Shown: piece after piece, positions 1-7,866 of the stretch
Position numbering within the stretch: the first letter of the stretch is position 1
Layout of the letters: every line of letters begins with the position of its first letter
Assembly (NCBI RefSeq): GCF_001742225.1
Contig: NZ_CP017077.1
Coordinates: 310,001 to 374,000 of the forward strand
Length of the DNA stretch: 64,000 bases
From: Novosphingobium resinovorum
GTDB lineage: Bacteria > Pseudomonadota > Alphaproteobacteria > Sphingomonadales > Sphingomonadaceae
Reading direction: 5' to 3'
Program-made: the position numbers and the translations under genes
The notes under the pieces: generated by a model
What the model saw: the letters and a program-made list of their open reading frames with translations, nothing else
Told to the model about the DNA's origin: nothing
Database searches by the model: none

Positions 1-1167
1 TGCAAGTCCCGTCGTTTGCTCGCTCAGAGCGCGGTCCATGTTCATGCGCTCCTGGCAGTAGTCTTGTGTGAAAACGTAGCCGCGCACGGAACCGCGCCGA
101 TCGCGGAATAAGTACTTCAGGCCCTTTTCGTCGTTCGCCGTCTCCTCCCAGGCACCCTCGACCCCTTGCGGGGCGGGCAGCAGGACGACGGGGCACGCGG
201 TGGTCTTGACCTGCACCGAAAGCGGCGGGAAGCGGATTTCCATCGGCGTGCCGAGCACGCTGGGCGCGATCGCCCGCGCCGCCGCCATAATCGGAGTGAC
301 GTAGGCGGCCAGCCCTTGCGGATACTGCGCGCAGTCGCCGATCGCGAAGATGTGCGGGTCGCTGGTGCGGCCGGTCTGGTCCACCACGATGCCGCGCGCG
401 ACATCGAGCCCCGCGTCTGCCGCCAGTTGCAGATGCGGGCGCAGGCCCACGGCCGAAAGCACCGCCGCGGCTTCGATCGTCTCGCCGCCGTCCAGTTCGG
501 CACGGATGCCGGTGCCGGACTTGTGGATCGCGAGGACCTTGCGGCCGAGGTGCCATTCGACGCCCTTTGCGGCGAGCGCCTCGCGGATAGCCGATCCGAC
601 GCCCGCCGGGACCAGTTGTGCCAGCGGATGCGAGAGCATGTCCACCACCACCGGGCAGTAGCCGGTGGCGGAAAGGTCGTTGGCGAACTCGGTGCCGACC
701 AGCCCGCCGCCCATCACCAGAACGCGTGCGCCCTCTGGCAGGATCGCGCGGAATTCGCGGTAGTTGTCGAGGTTGTTGACCGCCAGCGCGCGATGGGCGG
801 CGTCGCCGTCGATCGGTGGTCGCACCGGATCGGCGCCCAGCGCCAGCACTAGCTTGTCGTAGAAGATCGGCCCGCCGGTGGTCAGCACCGCCTTGTCCTC
901 GCGGTCGATCGCCTCGACCTCGCGCCCGGCGCGCAAGTCGAGGCGAAGCTGCGCGGCCATCTTTTCGGCAGGCGTGGTGACGAGCGTGTCGGCGACCTTG
1001 CCCTTGGCCAGCGCGGTGGACAGCGCCGGCTTGGAGTAGAAGTGCCCATCGTCGCGCGTCACCAGCGTCAACCGCGCGTCCGGCGCAAGTTTGCGAAGCT
1101 CGCGCACGACGCCGTAGCCGGCCAGGCCACTGCCGATCACCACGATATGCGGGGATGCCGTCACCAC
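1..1167 (-). CDS. NAD(P)H:rubredoxin/ferredoxin reductase, FAD-dependent (3' end cut by window edge)
   Basis: FAD/NAD(P)H disulfide-oxidoreductase-fold flavoprotein that probably supplies electrons to the neighbouring dioxygenase through a ferredoxin. The N-terminus carries the FAD dinucleotide-binding motif (VVIGSGLAGYG). A second, NAD-binding GGGLVGTEFANDL motif lies mid-protein, and a late TGRTSDPHIFAIGDCAQ motif contacts FAD. The pattern HFYSKPALSTALA and the overall order resemble RubB-type rubredoxin reductases. It starts at GTG 1167 (or GTG 1164), preceded by GGGAG, 11 bp after the beta-subunit gene, so it is the third gene of the alpha-beta-reductase operon. 389 codons are visible; family length is about 390-400, so very little is missing. 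No rubredoxin gene is in view; the likely partner is the ferredoxin at 3262. Confidence 0.85.
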   Translation of the reverse strand, partial: MVTASPHIVVIGSGLAGYGVVRELRKLAPDARLTLVTRDDGHFYSKPALSTALAKGKVADTLVTTPAEKMAAQLRLDLRAGREVEAIDREDKAVLTTGGPIFYDKLVLALGADPVRPPIDGDAAHRALAVNNLDNYREFRAILPEGARVLVMGGGLVGTEFANDLSATGYCPVVVDMLSHPLAQLVPAGVGSAIREALAAKGVEWHLGRKVLAIHKSGTGIRAELDGGETIEAAAVLSAVGLRPHLQLAADAGLDVARGIVVDQTGRTSDPHIFAIGDCAQYPQGLAAYVTPIMAAARAIAPSVLGTPMEIRFPPLSVQVKTTACPVVLLPAPQGVEGAWEETANDEKGLKYLFRDRRGSVRGYVFTQDYCQERMNMDRALSEQTTGLA

Positions 1168-1178
1168 CGTGCTCCCGG

Positions 1179-1754
1179 TCAGAGGAAAATGGCGAAGTTG
1201 GACATGCCCAGCGTCGACTGGTCGACGATGATCTCGCGCCGGGCCAGCTTGTATGCGCCGTCGACGAGCCGCCAGACGTCGCGGCGCTCGGCGGTGATCG
1301 TCTCGTTGTCCGGATTGTCGAAACGGCTGCGCTCGACGTAGAGGTAGCTGACCACCTCGTATTCGCCGGGTGTGTCGCATTCGGCGGCGCGCACGTTGGT
1401 GACGAAGCGGCGGGTGCGCGAGGGCGGGTCTTCCGCCCAGGCGCTTTTTGACAGGCGTCCGGTGCGCATCAGCATCGAATCGTAGTTCTCGTCGAAGTGC
1501 TTCATCGTGCGCACCACGTCGCGGTCCTTGTTGGGACCGTTGCGGGTGAGGCGCAGCGGCGCGGTGTAGCTGAGGTCTTTTTCGAGATAGGCGACCCAGT
1601 CGTCGAACCGGCGCTCGTCCAGCGCGGCCGCTTCGTCGTACAGCGTTTCGAGCAGGCGGTTGTAGACTTCCGAGCCGAGCGGAACGCGCTTGGTCGAGAC
1701 CAGGCCGCGCATGACGCCGGTCTTTTCGACCGCGGCAGTGGCGTAGTTCACCAT
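1179..1754 (-). CDS. Aromatic-ring-hydroxylating dioxygenase beta subunit
   Basis: Small structural subunit (191 aa) of a ring-hydroxylating dioxygenase, with the NTF2-like fold of that family. Recognisable stretches are the N-terminal YNRLLETLYDEAAALDERR, the central YTAPLRLTRNG, the TRRFVTNVRAAE strand and the C-terminal RRDVWRLVDGAYKLARREI. The start is ATG 1754, preceded by AGAGAGGA. A longer open frame upstream overlaps the alpha gene and is not supported by a ribosome site. It lies 29 bp downstream of the alpha gene and 11 bp before the reductase, so the three are co-transcribed. The subunit probably helps assemble an alpha3beta3 hexamer and has no redox centre of its own. Confidence 0.9.
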   Translation of the reverse strand: MVNYATAAVEKTGVMRGLVSTKRVPLGSEVYNRLLETLYDEAAALDERRFDDWVAYLEKDLSYTAPLRLTRNGPNKDRDVVRTMKHFDENYDSMLMRTGRLSKSAWAEDPPSRTRRFVTNVRAAECDTPGEYEVVSYLYVERSRFDNPDNETITAERRDVWRLVDGAYKLARREIIVDQSTLGMSNFAIFL

Positions 1755-1783
1755 GATGGTATCCTCTCTCTTGTTCGGGCGGC

Positions 1784-3169
1784 TCAGGCGCGGGTCATTA
1801 GGTCGTAGTAGGCCATCCACCAGGCCCACTGCGTGTCGTCCTTGGTGAAGCCGGGGTAGAGATCGCCGCCGCCGACCCAGCCTTCGGGACGTTCGTGGCC
1901 GTGGAGCGCCTGGTACTTGAGCGTGATGGTCTTGCTCATGTGGCCGCGCGAATTGCGCATGATCTGCGGCCAGGTGTCGGCATCGTCCTGCTCGATCGTG
2001 CCCGAGGTGCCGGTGCTCCAGATCGCGTTCTGCAGCATGTCGCGCTTGACGTCCTCGGGTGCGTCCTTCTCGGCGAAGATGAAGTTCACGAACTCCACCC
2101 GGTCCGGCCCCTTGGGCACGTAAGTGTGCAAGGACAGCGCCCCCGAAGCACCGCCGTCCGCGCGCGGGGCGAAGATGAAGGCGATCAGGATGTTCGGGAA
2201 CATGCCGCCGACCTGCGGCGGGATGGTGGCCAATTGCTTCACCTGGTCTTCCGACAGGTTCTTGAATAGCTGCGGGATCAGGTCCTTGGTGATGCCCGGC
2301 GGCGGCAGCAGGTGGAGGCATTCCTCGACTGACTTACCCTCGAAGCTGACGTCGGCGAACATCTTGAAGGTCTGCGCCGCCTCGAGGCAGCGCAGCGTGT
2401 GGCCCTGCGGCACCGACAAGTCGACGCCGTACATGCCCGGCGCGGTGTCGTAGATCGATTCGGCGGTGCCGCCCATGATCCCGCCTTCCATCAGCGAGCG
2501 GTGCAGTGTCAGCGTGTGGAAGCCGTCGGAACCGGACTGCTCGCCAGGAATCTTCCAGTTGCACGGCAGCACGAAACGCTGCGGGGGGCCAAGCATCTCC
2601 AGCCCGCTGTCAGTGCGGCAGAACAACTGGTCGAGGTAGAACTTGGCGTCGCCCAGGTACTCCTCGAAAGGCAGGTCCTCGTTCCAGGTGGCGAAGATCA
2701 GGCCGCCGTAGAGGTGGACCTTGGCCTTCTTGAGCCCGAGTTCGTCCTTCCCCCGCTTGTTGCCGTGCATCTGCTCCTTTTCGATTGGCGCGCCGATGAA
2801 GCTGCCGTCGGCGCGGAACGCCCAGCCGTGGTAGATGCAGCGGTGCGCGTGGGCGTTGCCCGCTTCCGCCGTGCACACCTTCATCCCGCGATGCGGGCAC
2901 ACATTAAGCATGACGTGGATTTCGCCGCTGCGATCGCGCGAGACGATGACGTTGTCCTCGGCCATGTCGCGCATGACGTAGTCGCCGGCCTTGGGGATCT
3001 CGGTCTCGTGGCCCAGCAGCAGCCAGGTGCGCGCGAAGATGCGCTCCATTTCGACTTCGTAGAGTTCCTTGTCGTTCATCACCCGCAGCGAGACTTCGTT
3101 CATGTCGCGGTCGATGAGGTCGTCGATGGTCGTGCCATCGGTCAGCGTAAGCCCCGAGTTGTGAAGCAT
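1784..3169 (-). CDS. Aromatic-ring-hydroxylating dioxygenase alpha subunit (Rieske type)
   Basis: Catalytic large subunit, 461 aa, expected to add O2 across an aromatic or related double bond. The Rieske cluster ligands are C91-x-H93 (CPHRGM) and C111-x2-H114 (CIYHGW). The mononuclear iron motif D215-x2-H218-x4-H223 follows NWKIPGEQSGS, so both redox sites are intact. The start is ATG 3169, with AGGAGAGGAAA directly upstream; a longer frame to 3229 would run into the promoter. It heads the alpha-beta-reductase operon, divergent from the ferredoxin at 3262. Pairing with a 3Fe-4S-type ferredoxin recalls actinobacterial phenanthrene/naphthalene dioxygenases of the PhdA/NarA type. The substrate cannot be read from sequence. 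Control is probably through the inverted repeat at 3211-3229. Confidence 0.92.
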   Translation of the reverse strand: MLHNSGLTLTDGTTIDDLIDRDMNEVSLRVMNDKELYEVEMERIFARTWLLLGHETEIPKAGDYVMRDMAEDNVIVSRDRSGEIHVMLNVCPHRGMKVCTAEAGNAHAHRCIYHGWAFRADGSFIGAPIEKEQMHGNKRGKDELGLKKAKVHLYGGLIFATWNEDLPFEEYLGDAKFYLDQLFCRTDSGLEMLGPPQRFVLPCNWKIPGEQSGSDGFHTLTLHRSLMEGGIMGGTAESIYDTAPGMYGVDLSVPQGHTLRCLEAAQTFKMFADVSFEGKSVEECLHLLPPPGITKDLIPQLFKNLSEDQVKQLATIPPQVGGMFPNILIAFIFAPRADGGASGALSLHTYVPKGPDRVEFVNFIFAEKDAPEDVKRDMLQNAIWSTGTSGTIEQDDADTWPQIMRNSRGHMSKTITLKYQALHGHERPEGWVGGGDLYPGFTKDDTQWAWWMAYYDLMTRA

Positions 3170-3210
3170 TTTCCTCTCCTTGGAAAATATCGTTGTTCGC
3201 ATGATACATA

Positions 3211-3229
3211 TTGAACTAAAACTGTTCAA
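3211..3229. promoter_or_regulatory. Inverted repeat TTGAAC-N7-GTTCAA between divergent dioxygenase and ferredoxin genes
   Basis: A perfect 6-bp inverted repeat with a 7-bp spacer (TTGAAC taaaact GTTCAA) sits in the 92-bp, relatively AT-rich gap between the divergent alpha-subunit and ferredoxin genes. It is a natural operator candidate for both directions. It differs from the CCTATC-N4-GATAGG palindrome found upstream of other operons here. The binding protein is unknown. Confidence 0.5.
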
Positions 3230-3261
3230 GCTGTAATATCAGTGGGAGAGGAGAGAAAGCG

Positions 3262-3462
3262 ATGACGCTGAAGGTTGTGATCGATAAGGCGGCGTGCTGC
3301 GGGTACGGGGTCTGCGCGGAAATATGCCCGGACGTGTACAAGCTGGACGCCAACGGCATCGTCTACGTCGATGACGAAACCGTCCCCGAGGGGATGGAGG
3401 ACCTGGCCCGCGAAGGCGCCGAAGCCTGTCCTCAGTCCGCGCTCGCGGTGGTCGATGCGTGA
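3262..3462 (+). CDS. Single-cluster ferredoxin, 3Fe-4S type
   Basis: 66-residue soluble ferredoxin, probably the electron carrier between the reductase at 1-1167 and the dioxygenase. Cluster motif: C12-x2-Y15-x2-C18-x3-C22-P, plus a distal CP pair in EACPQSA. The position that is cysteine in 4Fe-4S ferredoxins is Y15, the pattern typical of 3Fe-4S ferredoxins that serve P450s and some actinobacterial ring-hydroxylating dioxygenases. C13 is an extra neighbouring cysteine. The start ATG 3262 follows GGGAGAGGAGAGAAAGCG. The gene diverges from the alpha subunit across a 92-bp promoter region. A P450 partner (57711) is also possible. Confidence 0.88.
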   Translation: MTLKVVIDKAACCGYGVCAEICPDVYKLDANGIVYVDDETVPEGMEDLAREGAEACPQSALAVVDA

Positions 3463-3517
3463 CGTTTCTCTCCCTCGGCCGCGCGCCCTTGGCTGCGCGC
3501 GATCGCCGCTGGAAAAA

Positions 3518-3533
3518 CCTGCCCTCGGATAGG
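3518..3533. promoter_or_regulatory. Recurrent palindrome site 1 (CCTGCC-CTCG-GATAGG)
   Basis: Copy of the 16-bp CCTATC-N4-GATAGG element, right half perfect and left half degenerate. It ends 55 bp before GTG 3588 of the OYE gene. The sequence immediately after it forms a second short palindrome, ATAGG-T-CCTAT (3529-3539). Confidence 0.5.
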
Positions 3534-3587
3534 TCCTATGACCTGTCGCGCTGGACAGGATCCATGCGCGACAAGGGAGAGATACTG

Positions 3588-4739
3588 GTGGGCGCCGATA
3601 CCGACATTCTGTTCACGCCGTTCGATGCGGGCGGGCTGACGCTGCGCAACCGGTTCGTGATGGCGCCCATGACGCGCAATTTCTCGCCTGGCGGCATCCC
3701 GTCCCCAGGCGTGGCCGACTATTACCGGCGGCGGGCAGCGGCGGACGTCGGCCTGATCGTGACGGAGGGGGTCGGGGTCGATCATCCCGCGGCGCTGGGC
3801 CGCGAATCGGTGGGCGGCGGCGCCTCGCCCGTGCTGCACGGCGAGACGGCACTGGCGCGCTGGCGCGAGGTCGTCGCTGCGGCGCACGAGGAGGGGGGCA
3901 AGATCGTCCCGCAACTGTGGCACCAGGGCGTGATCCGCGCTCCCGGCACCGGCTATCACCCCGAAGCGCCATCTGCCCGCCCTTCGGGAACCTGGGGGCC
4001 GACCGAGGGGGCGATGGTGCCGCCAGACTACCTCGAACTGGTCCGCCAGGATACCGCCCCGCTGACCGAGAGCGAGATCGGCGACATCATCGCCGGCTTC
4101 GCGCGCAGCGCCGCCAACGCCCGCGCGGTCGGCTTCGACGGTGTCGCGCTGCACGGGGCGCACGGCTACCTGATCGACAGCTTCATCTGGCAGCAGACCA
4201 ATCGCCGCGCCGATGGCTGGGGCGGCGACCTGCCGGCGCGCGCGCGCTTCGCAGCCGAAGTGATCCGCGCGGTGCGTGCGGCCACCGCGCCGGACTTCCC
4301 GATCGTCTTCCGATTCTCGCAATGGAAGCTGCAGGACTACGACGCCAGGATCGCCGCAACCCCGGCCGAGCTGGAAGCCTTGCTCGCCCCGCTCGTCGAT
4401 GCCGGGGTCGACGTGCTGGACGCCAGCACCCGCATCTTCACCCGGCCCGCGTTCGAAGGGTCGGACCTTGGGCTGGCGGGCTGGGCGAAGAAGCTCACCG
4501 GCAAACCCACCATGGCGGTGGGCGGAGTGGGCCTCGACAAGGACCTGCAATCCTCCTTCGCGCAGCCCACCGTCATGACCGACAACCTCGCCCTCGTCGC
4601 CGAGCGCGTTGCGAAAGGGGAGTTCGATCTCGTCGGCGTCGGCCGGGCGCTGCTGATGGACGCCCAATGGGTCCGCCGCACGCGCGAAGGGCAGGCGGTG
4701 AATCCATTCCGGCTGGAAGCCTACGGCTCGCTGGACTGA
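3588..4739 (+). CDS. NADH:flavin oxidoreductase, Old Yellow Enzyme family
   Basis: FMN-dependent (beta/alpha)8-barrel ene-reductase of about 383 aa, expected to reduce an activated C=C bond such as a dienone or enoyl-CoA. Family features: FDAGGLTLRNRFVMAPMTR at the N-terminus, QLWHQGVI, the substrate-binding HGAHGYLIDSFIWQQTN stretch, RADGWGGD and late LVGVGRALLMD phosphate-binding residues. Three in-frame starts are possible. GTG 3588 follows GGGAGA and places the upstream palindrome at -55, as at other operons, so it is preferred. ATG 3564 (with AGGA) would add 8 residues. GTG 3459, overlapping the ferredoxin, is unlikely. It is monocistronic, ends at a strong hairpin and converges with the SDR gene. 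Confidence 0.88.
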   Translation: MGADTDILFTPFDAGGLTLRNRFVMAPMTRNFSPGGIPSPGVADYYRRRAAADVGLIVTEGVGVDHPAALGRESVGGGASPVLHGETALARWREVVAAAHEEGGKIVPQLWHQGVIRAPGTGYHPEAPSARPSGTWGPTEGAMVPPDYLELVRQDTAPLTESEIGDIIAGFARSAANARAVGFDGVALHGAHGYLIDSFIWQQTNRRADGWGGDLPARARFAAEVIRAVRAATAPDFPIVFRFSQWKLQDYDARIAATPAELEALLAPLVDAGVDVLDASTRIFTRPAFEGSDLGLAGWAKKLTGKPTMAVGGVGLDKDLQSSFAQPTVMTDNLALVAERVAKGEFDLVGVGRALLMDAQWVRRTREGQAVNPFRLEAYGSLD

Positions 4740-4752
4740 CCCGCGAGCAATC

Positions 4753-4781
4753 CGTCGTCCCGGACTTGATCCGGGACGACG
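4753..4781. terminator. Bidirectional terminator / REP-like inverted repeat
   Basis: A perfect 12-bp inverted repeat (CGTCGTCCCGGA, loop CTTGA, TCCGGGACGACG) lies between the convergent OYE and SDR genes. The TCCCGGA-CTTGA-TCCGGGA core resembles a dispersed intergenic repeat I know from sphingomonad genomes, so it may be a repeat family member serving as terminator. Confidence 0.7.
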
Positions 4782-4789
4782 CCCCCCGC

Positions 4790-5512
4790 TCAATGGCTAT
4801 CCGCCGCAGCGTAGACCTGGATGCGCGCAAGGTTGGTCCGCTCCGGCTGCAGCGCCATATGGACGATGGCGCCGGCCACGTCCTCGGGCTGCATTGGCGG
4901 AATGAAGCTGTCCCAGCCCGGTTCGCCGCGGCTCTTCATGTCGTCGAAGATTTCGGTGCTGGTCGTGCCGGGCGCGACGATGCCGACCTTCACCCCGCTG
5001 CCCGCCAGTTCGACGCGCAGGCAGTCGGTGAACGCCTCCAGCGCGCGCTTGAGGCCGCCGTAGACGCCGACGCCAGGAGCGACGATCTGGGCGCCGATGC
5101 TGGAGATGTTGATGATCTGGCCGCGCCCCGCCGCCTTCATCGTGCGCCCGAACAGCGTGCTGGTCCGCACCACCGCTTCGTAGTTCAGCGCGATCATCGG
5201 GCGCAACTGGTCGAGATCGAACAGGTCGAGCGGCGCGGCGTGGAGGATGCCGGCGTTGTTCACCAGAATGTCGGTCCGTCCGAAACGGTCGAGGACGAAA
5301 TCGTGCACCGCCTGCGCCGCGTTAGGTTCGGCCATGTCGATGGCGAAGGGCTGGCTGTCGGGCCCTAGCGCGCGAGCCAGGGCCTCAAGCTTTTCCGCCC
5401 GGCGTGCGACGGGGACGATGGTAGCGCCTTCGCGGGCCAACGCGCGCGCCGTCGCCTGGCCAATGCCCGAGGATGCTCCGGTCACGATCGCCACTTTTCC
5501 GTCCAGGTTCAT
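4790..5512 (-). CDS. Short-chain dehydrogenase/reductase
   Basis: Classical SDR of 240 aa, NAD(P)-dependent, oxidising an alcohol or reducing a ketone. Seen: cofactor motif TGASSGIG near the N-terminus, NNAG (VNNAGIL), catalytic serine in NISSIGAQ and catalytic YxxxK in VYGGLKRAL. The start is ATG 5512; its ribosome site is weak. It lies 26 bp after the aldo/keto reductase gene, as last gene of a minus-strand operon (7148 to 4790) that begins with an NTF2-like protein. The substrate is unknown; company with an aldo/keto reductase suggests carbonyl redox steps on the same intermediate. Confidence 0.87.
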   Translation of the reverse strand: MNLDGKVAIVTGASSGIGQATARALAREGATIVPVARRAEKLEALARALGPDSQPFAIDMAEPNAAQAVHDFVLDRFGRTDILVNNAGILHAAPLDLFDLDQLRPMIALNYEAVVRTSTLFGRTMKAAGRGQIINISSIGAQIVAPGVGVYGGLKRALEAFTDCLRVELAGSGVKVGIVAPGTTSTEIFDDMKSRGEPGWDSFIPPMQPEDVAGAIVHMALQPERTNLARIQVYAAADSH

Positions 5513-5538
5513 GAGAAATCCATCGTCCTTGCGATCGT

Positions 5539-6624
5539 TCAAAGTTGCGCGGCATGGCCCGCGCCGCGCGGCAGGATCGTGGTCCCCCCGGTCAGTCCGC
5601 GGCGGATCATGGGCGCGGCGAGGAAATCGTGCGGGAAGCCCGGTTCGAACCGGCTCGCCTCCTCCAGCCGCGCGACGTGGTCCGCTTCGAGGGCGACGCC
5701 CAGCGCGCCCAGATTGTCGTCCAACTGCCGCATGGTGCGCGCGCCGATCAGCGGCGAAACCACGGCGGGGTTGCGCAGCGTCCAGGCGATGGCGACTTGC
5801 GCGGAGGTGACGCCGATCTCGTCCGCGACCGCCTTCACCGCATCGGCGATCGCGACGGCGCGCGCGTTCACCCGGCCCGTCGCCGCGAGCAGCGGCGCTC
5901 GCCCTCCCGGTTCCTCGGCCGTTTCCCCGGCCGTCGCGCCGGTCGCATATTTTCCGGCGAGCCGCCCGCTCGCCAGCGGAGACCACGGCAGCACGCCGAT
6001 GCCCAGCGCCTGCGCTGCGGGGATTAGGTCGCGCTCGGCGGTGCGCTCGATGAGGTTGTATTCGACCTGCAGCCCCGCGAACTGCGTCCACCCGCGCAAC
6101 TCCGCCACGGTCTGCAGCCGGGCGATCTGCCATGCGGGGGTGTCCGAAATGCCCAGGTACAAAACCTTGCCCTGCCGCACCAGATCGTCGAACGCGCGCA
6201 GGATTTCGTCGCCGGGCGTGGTCCCGTCCCAGACGTGGAGGAAAAACAGGTCGATCCGGTCGGTGCGCAGGCGCTTGAGGCTGGTCTCCACCGTCTGCAT
6301 CATCGTGCGGCGGCTGTTGCCCGCGGCGTTGGGATCGCCCTCGCCACGCGTGAGCGAATACTTGGTGGCGAGGACCAGGCGTTCGCGCTTGGCATGGGCG
6401 AAAGCGCCGGTCAGGTCTTCGGAGCGGCCGTCGGCGTAATAGCCTGCGGTATCGATGAAGTTGCCGCCGCGATCGACGTAGGCGTCGAACATGCGGCGCG
6501 ACTCGTCCTCGGGCGCGCCCCACTCCTCGCCGAATGTCATGGTCCCCAGCGACAGCGGCGATACGCGCAGGCCGGAGCGGCCGAGCAACCGATACGTGTC
6601 GAGCGAAAGCGGCGCCTGTGTCAT
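5539..6624 (-). CDS. Aldo/keto reductase
   Basis: NADPH-dependent carbonyl reductase with the TIM-barrel AKR fold, 361 aa. The catalytic tetrad is visible: Asp and Tyr in FIDTAGYYADGRSE, Lys in VLATKYS, His in LFFLHVWD. The C-terminal cofactor segment is SPLIGARTMRQLDDNL. It resembles the YajO/GSP69-like group that starts RLLGRSGLRVSPLSLGTM. The start is ATG 6624 after AGGACATTCG. It is the middle gene of the operon at 4790-7148. Substrate unknown; a role in xenobiotic ketone or aldehyde turnover fits the neighbours. Confidence 0.87.
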   Translation of the reverse strand: MTQAPLSLDTYRLLGRSGLRVSPLSLGTMTFGEEWGAPEDESRRMFDAYVDRGGNFIDTAGYYADGRSEDLTGAFAHAKRERLVLATKYSLTRGEGDPNAAGNSRRTMMQTVETSLKRLRTDRIDLFFLHVWDGTTPGDEILRAFDDLVRQGKVLYLGISDTPAWQIARLQTVAELRGWTQFAGLQVEYNLIERTAERDLIPAAQALGIGVLPWSPLASGRLAGKYATGATAGETAEEPGGRAPLLAATGRVNARAVAIADAVKAVADEIGVTSAQVAIAWTLRNPAVVSPLIGARTMRQLDDNLGALGVALEADHVARLEEASRFEPGFPHDFLAAPMIRRGLTGGTTILPRGAGHAAQL

Positions 6625-6707
6625 CGAATGTCCTGTCTCGAACGTGTCCTGCGCCTATTCACCAAGCGCGGCCGCGCCGGTCCCCCGCCGGGCGACACGG
6701 CCCGCCG

Positions 6708-7148
6708 TCATTCGTCGAGGCTCGCCTTGACGAGGGTGAAGCGGCGGCGCGCGATCTTCCAGCCATCGGACGTTCGCACCAGCGCATCATCGTAGTACCC
6801 CTCTGCGCGGTGCGTGACGCCCGAGTGGACCGGCGTCAGGATCGCGTCGACATAGCTTCGCGCCAGAACTTCGTTGTTCTGGTTTTCGATGGTGATGTTG
6901 GTGATGCGAAACAGAGTCGGCCCCAGCCGCCGGTGCGTCGCCTCCATGAACTCGGCGATCTCGCGCAGGCCGCGCCAGTGCCCGAACGCGCCGTAATCGG
7001 CTTCGCAATCGGGCGAGAAGCAGGTCCTGAACAGCGGCCAGTCGCGATTGTCGATGCTGGTCGCGTAGCGGAACAGCAGCCTGGATATTTCCCGCTCGTC
7101 CTCCGCGCAAATCGGTCGTCGCCGCGCCAGGCTGCAGTGTCCTCGCAT
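6708..7148 (-). CDS. NTF2/SnoaL-like protein 1
   Basis: 146-aa protein of the SnoaL/nuclear transport factor 2 superfamily, small cone-shaped folds that include ketosteroid isomerases, dehydratases and dioxygenase beta subunits. Diagnostic stretches: EREISRLLFRYATSIDNRDW near the N-terminus, an RFTLVKASLDE end and VRTSDGWKIARR in the last strand. The start is ATG 7148 (MRGHCSLARR), preceded by AGGAG; longer in-frame starts at 7181 and 7250 lack as good a site. It is first gene of the operon leading to the AKR and SDR. Palindrome site 2 sits 56 bp upstream. The reaction cannot be assigned. Confidence 0.75.
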   Translation of the reverse strand: MRGHCSLARRRPICAEDEREISRLLFRYATSIDNRDWPLFRTCFSPDCEADYGAFGHWRGLREIAEFMEATHRRLGPTLFRITNITIENQNNEVLARSYVDAILTPVHSGVTHRAEGYYDDALVRTSDGWKIARRRFTLVKASLDE

Positions 7149-7203
7149 GGTGTCGCTCCTGTTTGCCTCGACCGACACCATACGTGTACCGTGTAGTGGC
7201 TGG

Positions 7204-7219
7204 CCCGCCGAACGATAGG
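7204..7219. promoter_or_regulatory. Recurrent palindrome site 2 (CCCGCC-GAAC-GATAGG)
   Basis: 16-bp element, with the CCTATC half-site perfect as read towards the gene at 7148 and the other half degenerate. It ends 56 bp before that start codon, matching the spacing at other copies. Confidence 0.45.
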
Positions 7220-7260
7220 GGGCGGCGCCGATCGCAGCGTTTTCGTCCACCGACGGGCGA

Positions 7261-7716
7261 TCAGCCGGGCAGTTGCGCGGCGAGCCAGTCGGGCACGTTC
7301 AGGCTGTAGCATTTCTGCTCGTAGAGGCGGGCGATCCGCCACCCTTGGGCGGTGCGCACGAAATCGTGCAGGTACCACAGGCCGAACACCAGCGTATCAA
7401 TGGTGGTGCCATCGTTCACCGTCATCGGATTGTAGCAGGCGGTGCGGGTCTTCGCGCGATCGCCGTCGATCTCGTAGCGGGTGGTCGACACCGCGTGCTG
7501 GAAGGCCTGGATCGGGGCCAGACTTTCCGACAGGAACCGCTTGATCTCCGGCAGCCCGCCCTTGACGCCGACCATTTCGGAATAGTCGATCACCGCGTCA
7601 TCGGTGAACACCGCGTCCAGCGCGTCCCAGTCGCGCGAATCGACCGCATAGCAATAGCTGACGATCAGGTCCTGAATCTCGAACCGATCGGACATTTCCT
7701 GCAGACTGAGCGGCAT
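7261..7716 (-). CDS. NTF2/SnoaL-like protein 2
   Basis: 151-aa SnoaL_4-type protein. Typical features are FEIQDLIVSYCYAVDSRDWDALDAVF at the start, a conserved Asp region (DDAVIDYSE), and the terminal LWYLHDFVRTAQGWRIA strand pair. The start is ATG 7716 after GGGAGAGAAGCC. A larger open frame extends to 8307 but overlaps the divergent gene and has no ribosome site. The gene is monocistronic or linked to 7148 by a 112-bp gap that holds palindrome site 2. Palindrome site 3 lies 55 bp upstream. It could be an isomerase, dehydratase or cyclase acting on a ring intermediate; no function can be fixed. Confidence 0.78.
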   Translation of the reverse strand: MPLSLQEMSDRFEIQDLIVSYCYAVDSRDWDALDAVFTDDAVIDYSEMVGVKGGLPEIKRFLSESLAPIQAFQHAVSTTRYEIDGDRAKTRTACYNPMTVNDGTTIDTLVFGLWYLHDFVRTAQGWRIARLYEQKCYSLNVPDWLAAQLPG

Positions 7717-7770
7717 GGCTTCTCTCCCGTTTCCTGAAGCGGGGGCTCGCATGCGCACAGTGTCTCGCGG

Positions 7771-7786
7771 CCTTCCGTCGGGTAGG
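7771..7786. promoter_or_regulatory. Recurrent palindrome site 3 (CCTTCC-GTCG-GGTAGG)
   Basis: 16-bp inverted repeat between divergent NTF2-like genes. It is a symmetrical variant of the consensus, 55 bp from ATG 7716 (minus) and 81 bp from ATG 7867 (plus). Confidence 0.45.
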
Positions 7787-7866
7787 TGCCGGTAGATGCA
7801 CGGCGAATGAAGAAAGCGGTACCACGGCGCTGCTGCGGACAATTTTACGATAAAGGAGAGATATTT

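Noticed and set aside
1179-2321. Long reading frames antisense or shifted to real genes across the window
   Set aside because: High GC content leaves many long shadow frames; they have Arg/Pro/Ala-rich composition, no ribosome site and no recognisable domains.
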